Shown: in pieces, positions 1-6,500 of the stretch
Layout of the letters: each line of letters opens with the position of its first letter
Numbering within the stretch: position 1 is the first letter of the stretch
Source: Ramicandelaber brevisporus
Taxonomy: Eukaryota > Kickxellomycota > Ramicandelaberales > Ramicandelaberaceae
Length of the DNA stretch: 12,147 nt
Assembly (NCBI GenBank): GCA_025201865.1
Contig: MU602690.1
Location: 81,838 to 93,984, forward strand
Direction of reading: 5' to 3'
The notes under the pieces: model-generated
Seen by the model: only the letters and a program-made list of their open reading frames with translations
The model's database searches: none
What the model was told of the DNA's origin: nothing
Translations under genes and position numbers: made by a program

Positions 1-179
1 GCGATGTGCGGCGCCACTGCCGCAAAGCCGGCGTCGAGACACGGCAGCACCGGTGTGGCCGGCGACATGCAGCTGTTGCTGGCTGTCTGGCTGCTGCTTC
101 TGCTGTGCACCGAGTCGGCGGCGGTTGCTATTGCCGGCGGCAGCTGTGCAGCCGTCTTGCCGGATGATGCTGATGATGA

Positions 180-217
<38 letters not shown>

Positions 218-660
218 ATGATGATGCTGGTGCATCTGTGGTCGCAGTCTTGCCACTGCGCCAGAATCGAAATCTGTACGGCATTGTGGCTGCTGCTGTT
301 ACTGTGGTTGGTGCGGCTAATATCGATACTGCTGCGGTTGCTGTTGCTGTGGCTGTTACTGTTGCTACTGCTGTTTTTGCGACTGAATCTGCGGCTTGCG
401 TCGATGTTGCCACTATCTATATTGCCAGTGCTGCTGATGTTGGTCTGCTAGTATTGCTACTGCTGATGGTACTGCTGCTGATATTGTTGTCTCTAGTATT
501 GCTACTTCTGCTGCTTCTGTTGGTACTGCTGATGTTGCTACTGTTGCTACTGTTGCTAGTAGTGTTGCTTCTGTTGAGGCTGTTTCGCTGTCGCTTCGCT
601 GCTGCTCTGTTGCTGCTTTGTTGCTGTTTCGCTGCTGTTTCACTGATGGTTCGTTGATGG
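1..660. repeat. Degenerate triplet-repeat tract (CTG/TTG on +, CAG/CAA on -)
   Basis: The + strand is very poor in A and built largely of TTG, CTG, GTT and GCT triplets; the - strand therefore reads as CAG/CAA with scattered changes. The purest part is at about 181-216 (a GCTGTT hexamer array), and a 14-bp motif recurs exactly 45 bp apart at 448-461 and 493-506. Because the array is stop-poor, both strands stay open for long stretches: + 4-657 would give a Leu/Ala/Val homopolymer-like peptide, and - 447-1 gives a Ser/Asn-rich frame with no start codon that runs off the left edge. In the Gln-reading frame of the - strand, seven TAG codons interrupt the run between about 440 and 585. I read this as a decayed microsatellite, or possibly the low-complexity part of a gene lying mostly left of the window. 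No conserved domain is visible. Confidence 0.75.
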
Positions 661-1300
661 TTCTAGAAGTGGTTTGTCATCATGCGTCGCAGTGGTTCCG
701 TGTGTTCAGGCTGCCGTGCCCCCCTCTGTTCCTGCATGCCTGTCTGCCTGCTCTTGGATTTATAACGCGCGCTGCTCGGCCCTTGTTTCACGCTCGCTCT
801 GGTCGACAACCGTTTATGCGCAGCGTCAACCATTCAGTCGCTTGTCCGACAAGGTGAGATTTGGGGGGATTTCTGTTCTGCCGGATCTGCACCAGCCAAT
901 CGCTGCTCGTGGCGCCGGTCGCTTGAACCCAATGTCCACTGCGATTTTCCGCCAATCCATGCCGCCTGCGATATCAGCATCCCGTCTGTTGATGCTGCGT
1001 TCTCTGCTCTGGCACATCGACGCCGCCTCTGGCGTGTTGCACTGGCGTGTTGCACTGTTGTGGCGCTCGCAATGCCCCAAGATGGCACACTGACAACAGA
1101 GCAGCGTCAGTAAATTGCAGCGTGCGGAGTCTGTGGACAGCCAGCTGGTTTAATTGGGAGATTGGCTGCTCACTCTCTCCCCCGCGACGGTGGCATCAAT
1201 AGCGGCATCAACGGCATCAGCGGCAGCTGTGCAAGCACACAGGTCGCTCGCGCTGCCTCCACCCCGTTGGCTGGCATGTTCCTGTCCGCCTGACTATCTC
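661..1300. other. Gene-poor stretch, no recognisable feature
   Basis: No open frame here resembles a protein family I know. A + frame at 674-1093 and two overlapping - frames at 826-1088 are open, but their translations look like random moderately GC-rich DNA, rich in Arg, Ser, Cys and Ala without a domain pattern. One perfect 13-bp tandem duplication lies at 1031-1056. The stretch is most simply upstream spacer for the gene at 1572, and it could hide untranslated exons or a leader intron that I cannot define. Confidence 0.5.
1031..1056. repeat. 13-bp perfect tandem duplication
   Basis: GGCGTGTTGCACT occurs twice head to tail (1031-1043 and 1044-1056). It is a small replication-slippage type duplication in non-coding DNA, and no function is apparent. 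Confidence 0.8.
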
Positions 1301-1304
1301 CACG

Positions 1305-1510
1305 TCTATTTTCTGCTTTCGTCAGTTCTGTGCTTCGCTGTCGGTTCTGCTCTGTCCAGCTCAGTTCTGTCCAGCTGCTCTGCTCTGCTGCTCTGTTCTG
1401 CTGCTCTGTTCTGCTTAGCTCTGGTCTGTTCCGTTCTTCTCTTCTCAGTTCTGTCCAGTTCTGCTCTTTTCAACTCTTCTCAGCTCTGCTCAGCTCTGTA
1501 ATATTCAGCT
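1305..1510 (+). repeat. Pyrimidine-rich TCTG/CTGTTCTG repeat upstream of the 171-residue gene
   Basis: About 200 bp of the + strand are mostly C and T, with repeated TCTG, CAGCTCTG and CTGCTCTGTT units, including two tandem copies of a 13-mer (CTGCTGCTCTGTT) near 1384-1410. The tract ends about 60 bp before the ATG at 1572 and is followed at 1515-1525 by CTGAATTGCAG. CT-rich blocks on the coding strand are common in fungal promoters. A polypyrimidine stretch followed by a CAG could equally be the 3' end of a leader intron. Either reading is an inference. Confidence 0.55.
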
Positions 1511-1571
1511 CGGTTCTGAATTGCAGCCGTTCGCTCGTTTTCTTCGCAACATAACTATTCTTCCCACCCCC

Positions 1572-2087
1572 ATGTCCACCTTTCTGTTTGGCGTCCCGCT
1601 GTCGGCTCCAGCGCTCGGTCTGGCTCTTCTCGGTCTCGCACTGGTCGCCGCGCTGCTTGTGTCGCGCTTCGCTGCCTCCCGGTCGTCTCTCCACACGCGG
1701 CTGCAGCCAACCGACCGCGACAGCCTGCTCGGCGAGCTGAAGGTCGCCAAGGCGCCGTCGGACGCGGCCGCGCGCGTGTTCGTTCGCTTCGAGACCAAGG
1801 ACGGCGAGTTCGCGCACTTCCACGGCATTGCATCTGCGGCGGCGGCTCCCAGCATGGCCGATGGCGCCGGCGAGCTGAGCGCCTGCCTCCCGTTCGACTC
1901 GGACTGCGCGCTGCCCACCATCGAGATCCCCGGCTCTGCCACCGTGATCCTGCGGCGCGTCGACAAGGCCACCCTTGCCGCGCACATCGTGCAGTTCGAA
2001 GGCGAAGAGGCCACGTTGTCCATTCCGTGCGCAATCGACCTGCCATTCTCCGAGCTCACCTCGCATGGTGAGCTCGTCTTCGAATGA
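1572..2087 (+). CDS. Single-pass membrane protein of unknown family (171 aa)
   Basis: The frame runs from the first ATG after the pyrimidine tract to a TGA and encodes 171 residues. It stays open upstream to about 1521, but only through a TTG. Residues about 8-30 are an uninterrupted Leu/Ala/Val-rich segment followed by an Arg-containing, Ser-rich stretch, which suggests an N-terminal signal anchor. Residues about 45-171 look like a small globular domain rich in alternating hydrophobic residues, likely beta strands, with three cysteines (105, 112, 153) and many acidic residues. I do not recognise the family. Nearly every third codon position is G or C, unlike the next genes. The final 45 codons and stop are duplicated exactly, in inverted orientation, at 12010-12147. 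The gene converges on the carrier gene, with 113 bp between the stop codons. It is probably a real gene, because the start, membrane segment and codon bias agree. Confidence 0.72.
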   Translation: MSTFLFGVPLSAPALGLALLGLALVAALLVSRFAASRSSLHTRLQPTDRDSLLGELKVAKAPSDAAARVFVRFETKDGEFAHFHGIASAAAAPSMADGAGELSACLPFDSDCALPTIEIPGSATVILRRVDKATLAAHIVQFEGEEATLSIPCAIDLPFSELTSHGELVFE

Positions 2088-2093
2088 AATGAT
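1950..2093 (+). repeat. Left arm of 144-bp perfect inverted repeat
   Basis: These 144 bases are the exact reverse complement of 12004-12147, with no mismatch in my base-by-base comparison. The arm covers the last 45 codons and the TGA of the 171-residue gene plus six bases after the stop, then identity ends abruptly. The outer limit of the repeat cannot be seen, because the right arm is cut by the window edge. Confidence 0.97.
2052..2075. repeat. 9-bp perfect hairpin near the stop codon
   Basis: GAGCTCACC (2052-2060) and GGTGAGCTC (2067-2075) are exact reverse complements around a 6-base loop, giving a GC-rich stem inside the last codons of the 171-residue gene. The hairpin is also present in the right arm at 12022-12045. 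It could form in the mRNA just before the stop codon or be a chance result of the codon choice. Confidence 0.7.
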
Positions 2094-2097
2094 TTCG

Positions 2098-2103
2098 TTT
2101 ATT
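2098..2103 (-). promoter_or_regulatory. Candidate polyadenylation signal for the carrier gene
   Basis: TTTATT on the + strand is a canonical AATAAA on the - strand, about 100 bp beyond the carrier stop at 2201. Cleavage 10-30 nt further on would place the transcript end inside the 3' end of the opposing 171-residue gene, so the two mRNAs would overlap tail to tail. The hexamer is common by chance in AT-rich spacer. Confidence 0.35.
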
Positions 2104-2200
2104 ACTTCTGTGTATTCGTATCGCATCGGGATCAATCGTTTAAACTAATTCACTTTATGTGTATTCATCGCAGTCTATTTAACTTTTGCGCGTCTATTGA

Positions 2201-3208
2201 TTAAGTTTCATGGTAAGGGTGTAGAGTGGCTTGCTGTCGCTTTCTCCAGAGATCGGTGTGAACTGCATTCAATTGCTCGAGGACCATGAATGTAATGAGA
2301 GTGTGTGGTCCTAAACGTGCATATGAAGGTAGCCATCCCTTGAACAATGCTCGTAAGCCCTCTGTTCTGACTGTTTCAATCAGTGCTGCAGTTGGTGATG
2401 AGTACCTGCCTGGAGGGGCATTCATGACACGCGTTTTGATGACATCGACTGGTGAACATACTGTCGTAGCAATCAGTCCAGCCAGCAAACTCGCTGAGAT
2501 GTGCGTGATGACACTGTCTGTTTTTAACGATGTGTATGCAACCAGTCGCTGCTTGATGAAGTCGTAACTGCCCAGCTGTGATAGTGTCATTAGGATTGCT
2601 CGCTGAGTGTTTGTGCCGAGTCCAACGTACAGTGAGCGCCATCCTTCATTTTTAGCCATTGTGATGAGACCATCCAATGCGTGACGATAGTTGCGACGCT
2701 GCTCCAGTGGCAGCTGCCCATCATTTTGCATTCGAATGTTGACAATGTCTGCCGGATTGCCCACAACGGCGCCAGCTGCACCAGCAATGCACCCGCAGAT
2801 TGCAATTTTCCACGCCGGGAACTCAATCTTCTTGTCACCGGAGGCTTGGTTCTGCTGCTGGTGTCTAATCATGACGTCACGAATGATGTCGTATACCGCG
2901 AACCGCGTCGTCGTGTATGTTGCCTGTCTCAGCAGGCTGGCGCTCAATCCGGAAAACATTGCTGCAATTCCCTCATGCCGACCAACGTGAATCAGTGTCG
3001 CCACCGCACCACGGTGTATCCCAGCAGTTGCCGTGTTCCGCGTCTGTAGCCGCACCTTTGTCAAGTCCATGGGATGCGTCAAGACGGTTGCAAACATGGC
3101 CGAAGCTCCACCAAACCAAAATGGGGCACGTGGGGGTCGCATATCAGCGAAAGCGGTCCCAGCGCCACCCGTCGGTGAACCATGCTCTGTGCTTCGATTC
3201 GAGGACAT
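2201..3208 (-). CDS. DIC1: Mitochondrial dicarboxylate carrier (SLC25 family)
   Basis: This 335-residue protein of the mitochondrial inner membrane is predicted to exchange dicarboxylates such as malate and succinate for phosphate or other anions. It has the threefold repeat of the SLC25 family. The signature P-x-[DE]-x-x-[KR] appears as P46-M-D48-L-T-K51 in repeat 1, as the variant P152-A-D154-I-V-N157 in repeat 2, and as P253-V-D255-V-I-K258 in repeat 3. The repeat-2 context NIRMQND, the repeat-1 stretch LRQATYTTTRF and the repeat-3 stretch TTVCSPVDVIKTR closely match yeast DIC1, including the Asn that replaces the usual basic residue. There is a short hydrophilic N-terminus and a Gln-rich loop at about 117-122. 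Family length is usually about 300, so this copy is complete. It starts at the first ATG, ends at TAA, and diverges from TRAPPC10. Malate or oxaloacetate carriers are close relatives, so the exact substrate is inferred. Confidence 0.93.
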   Translation of the reverse strand: MSSNRSTEHGSPTGGAGTAFADMRPPRAPFWFGGASAMFATVLTHPMDLTKVRLQTRNTATAGIHRGAVATLIHVGRHEGIAAMFSGLSASLLRQATYTTTRFAVYDIIRDVMIRHQQQNQASGDKKIEFPAWKIAICGCIAGAAGAVVGNPADIVNIRMQNDGQLPLEQRRNYRHALDGLITMAKNEGWRSLYVGLGTNTQRAILMTLSQLGSYDFIKQRLVAYTSLKTDSVITHISASLLAGLIATTVCSPVDVIKTRVMNAPPGRYSSPTAALIETVRTEGLRALFKGWLPSYARLGPHTLITFMVLEQLNAVHTDLWRKRQQATLHPYHET

Positions 3209-3543
3209 TGGCGACTATGCAGAGCTACAGCAAGGCTGTCTGTGCGCAAACAATACAACAAGCAAAAAAAAGAAGCACGGAAGAAGGTGTAGTCCAAAGG
3301 TGAGTCAAGTTGGGCCAGCCTGCGAAGACGACAAGCGACGAGGACGGAAAGCAAAAACTTGATTTCCGCTCATTCCCGGACAACAACAATAGCAACAGCA
3401 GTAACAACAACAACAACAATAACAACAGGCGACAACAACAACAAAACACACAAGTACACATCGTGCCACGCTTGCGCATATTTTTTTTTTTTTTCGTTGT
3501 CGAATCTTTTCAACCAACGCCGAGAATAGCTGGCGCGATCGTC
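3209..3543. promoter_or_regulatory. Divergent promoter region, carrier / TRAPPC10
   Basis: The 335 bp between two opposing start codons must contain both promoters and both 5' leaders. It holds a short A-rich patch near 3262-3275, a CAA/CAG/AAT microsatellite at about 3379-3442, and a run of 14 T at 3481-3494 lying 49 bp before the TRAPPC10 ATG. The TRAPPC10 frame stays open back to 3310 through the repeat and the T run, but there is no ATG in it. T-rich and CAA-rich leaders of this kind fit a fungal promoter. No clear TATA box was found. Confidence 0.6.
3379..3442 (+). repeat. Imperfect CAA/CAG/AAT microsatellite in the TRAPPC10 leader
   Basis: The tract is built of CAA with CAG, AAT and TAA variants and lies in the probable 5' untranslated leader. 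It is likely to vary in length between strains. Confidence 0.8.
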
Positions 3544-6500
3544 ATGTCCGAGCAGCAGCAGCAACAGCAGCAGCAGCAGCGACAGGTTGCAGTTCCGAGA
3601 CGACAGCATGTTATCGTGTCGTATACCGATGATTCAGGCGTTCTTTGGCCACATCTGTTTAGGCGATTGCTAGCACTGCTTCCTTTACGCGATCTCGTTT
3701 GGCGTCCAAGCAATCAACGGCCACCACGCCATATCACACAGCTGTCAATCGACTTACAACCATTACAGTCTTCTCAGCAACTTCAAGCACCTCAGCAACA
3801 GCAACAGCAACAACAGCAACAACAGCAACATGGCTCTGTGCCTCCACTATCGCCAGTCGCATTATCTGCTAGTGGGAGAGGTGGTTCCGATGCGGGATCT
3901 ATGTCTCACGCAAAGCCATCATCTTATCCACATTCCTTTGCCATCAGCGAGCCATATGTCAACATTTTTATCACAGCGTGTTCCGATCATGATGTATACA
4001 AGTCAACAGTGAAGCCGCGCATTAAAGACTGGATCGCATCAGTATCAAGCAAACGCTGTCAGGAATGGCTCATAGTCCACGTAACTCTTCCCGATGACAT
4101 TAAAGAGCTGCTCGGCAGCGATGAAATTGGAGTGGCTACAACACCATCCTCAGCATCAGCATCCTCAGTCCATCGAGGCTCCGCCACGCCGTCATCCACA
4201 GCAGCTTCAGGCACGAGTGGAGCATCTGGAGCCAGTGCATTCTTTGCTCAACTTCGCAACAGTGTGGCAGACAAGATCAAATCAGACTTTGGTAGCAAGA
4301 AGGATGCTCACCGCATTTTGCATCTTAAATTATCATCTGACTCTGAAACGGTGAGAATGCGCACTGCAAGATTTTCGGGACAATTGGCGACTCCGGCTAC
4401 AGACCATGCAGCAGCCACAGCTATAGATGACACGGAGGGCAACAGAGTTATTGAAGGCGGTGCCCGGCAGCGAACTCCTGATCTTGTGGATGAACATGGC
4501 CAGTCTCAGGTGCATCAGATGAATCGTGCTGATCAGACTGTTTTGGATGTTCTTGTTGATCCCGATCCATCGTGGAATGAATTTGGTGCTCGAATCAAGA
4601 CACTTGTTGTTGACAGCTTCGATCGACATGTGCAGCTGCTCGAAGACGACATTCGTAGACTCGATGCATGCCGAATGCTACCCGGCTGGAATTATTGCAC
4701 ATTCTTTGTCATGAAGGAGTCACTCGCTCTGTTGCTTGACCAGGTTGGATTCTCCGATGATGCGCTACGTCAGTACGATGAGCTCGAGGCGTCATTCTAC
4801 CAAGCTGTCCACGATGGCGCTGTTCCCTGGTTCAGAGGTCGAGGCGGCGGTAGCACTGGTGATGACAATGTATCCATTCTCGATTTGCATCCACCTCGAG
4901 GTAAGCCATATCGAGATCTCATTCGCAACAATGATATCACAGTGTTTGACTTTTGCATGTATCTCTTTGGTTGCCAGTCCACTCTATTGCTGCGAGCTGG
5001 TCAAGCTTATGACTTTGTGGAGCGTAGTCGTCGATTTGTTCAGTCTCTTTTGTCCACTCTGCGGATGTTTTCAGCCAATCCGGATCATGCTGTGGCGGAG
5101 GAGTCATTTGTTGCTGCGTGGACTTTTGGATTCAGTCTGAGTGTCACCCAGATCATTGACACACTCGAACAAGTGTCTCCAGACTCATCAACAGCCGGAG
5201 ATGACACTGAAGGGAATGAGTCCAGAGCAGCAACACCAGTCCCAGCAGTCGATGTAGATGCTGAGCTTGCATTGGCCAAAGCTGATTTCTTTGCACTGGC
5301 TCGCAAACAGCTGGATATACTTGGTCCAATCTATAGCAGAGTGCCAATTGTCACATCAAACATTCATCAGCAACATCAGGCACGTCAACAACAGTCCACA
5401 GAATCTGAATCTGAATCTGAATCTGAATCTGAATCCGACGCCGAGCCCGAAACTGAGAAGACGAAGACGAAGACAAAGGCAGCAACACCACCACAGCTGT
5501 ATACTGTATCCTATCCAATGCTGCGTGATGCTCTTTCGAATGATACTGCATATGATAATGTCTACATTTATGTATCCAATGTGGCTATCACATACTATGA
5601 GCGACTGGGCCGCATTCGACACTGTCAGACTCTACGCAGTGACATTGCGACATTGCTGATGCACCGTGGTCGATATGAAGCAGCTCAGCAGCTGTATCTC
5701 AACATTATTCCGCGTCACGACATGCAAACATGGTCACAAATCGATAATACAATGCTTATCAATCTGGCGAAATGCTGTGCTGAGCTGAGTAAAACAGCTG
5801 GCCAACTCGGCGCCTGTCACATCTTGCTCAGCCACGCCGACATGCTCACCAGCGATGCTCAGGCTGCCATGTTTGTTGATCAGCTGGTGGAATGCGCACA
5901 TAATGTACCAAATGCACTCTCTTGGCCGGCCTCACCGATGTTTACAATTGGCTCGGTGGTAAGTAAACGTGACGCATCAGTGCTGCGACTCAAAATTACG
6001 AACAACGCCAGAGCTGCAATCAAGTTTGATTCTATCGATGTGCATCTCAGGATCCCATTGATGGATGCCGATACAGTTGTCGTGCGGCGCGAATTTGAAC
6101 TTGTACCTGGCACTAATTCATTGGAGATTGAGTGCGATGTCTCCACAGCAGGCATGTATCTTCCAAAGTCGTGTGTACTGCATATCGGACAAGTCAAGAT
6201 CACTTATGGATTGGATGGTAGGCAGCCAGTTCGACTTGCGACATTGCCCAGTGCTCTCTCCGTTGCAGACATTTGCGTGGCGTCCAAATCAAGCTTCGAG
6301 TTCAAACAGCATGACTCAATCTCTCCATTACCGTGGTCTCTCGTTGCTCGCGATGACAAATTTGTTACTGTGGCTATGAATATTCGCACTGGCAACTGTG
6401 CAGTTCGTAAGACCAAAATCAGACTCTGTGCATCCAGTGCATCTGATGCTTCATCCGTCACTCTGGCTAACACTGACGCAAGGCTCTGGACATCGAACGA

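Noticed and set aside
440-585. Stop-codon reassignment (TAG or TAA read as Gln)
   Set aside because: Five genes end in TAA at their expected C-termini and one ends in TGA. Roughly 3,100 codons of conserved coding sequence with many Gln residues contain no internal TAG or TAA. TAG within the arrays is best explained as non-coding decay.
4-657. 217-codon + strand frame from an ATG, rich in Leu, Ala and Val
   Set aside because: The frame is open only because the triplet array lacks stops. The translation changes abruptly between Ala-Val, Asp and Leu runs, as expected from repeat phase, with no globular region.
674-1093. 139-codon + strand frame
   Set aside because: There is no recognisable motif or composition bias, overlapping - strand frames are similarly open, and its start lies at the edge of the repeat tract.
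1470-2135. Long - strand open frames (up to 221 codons) opposite the 171-residue gene
   Set aside because: They are shadows of a GC-rich coding region. Their translations are Arg/Ala/Gly-rich without a domain, while the + frame has a sensible membrane segment and third-position bias.
3310-3543. 78-residue N-terminal extension of TRAPPC10
   Set aside because: The extension begins with TTG and contains no ATG. It reads through a CAA microsatellite and a 14-T run, so it is leader sequence.
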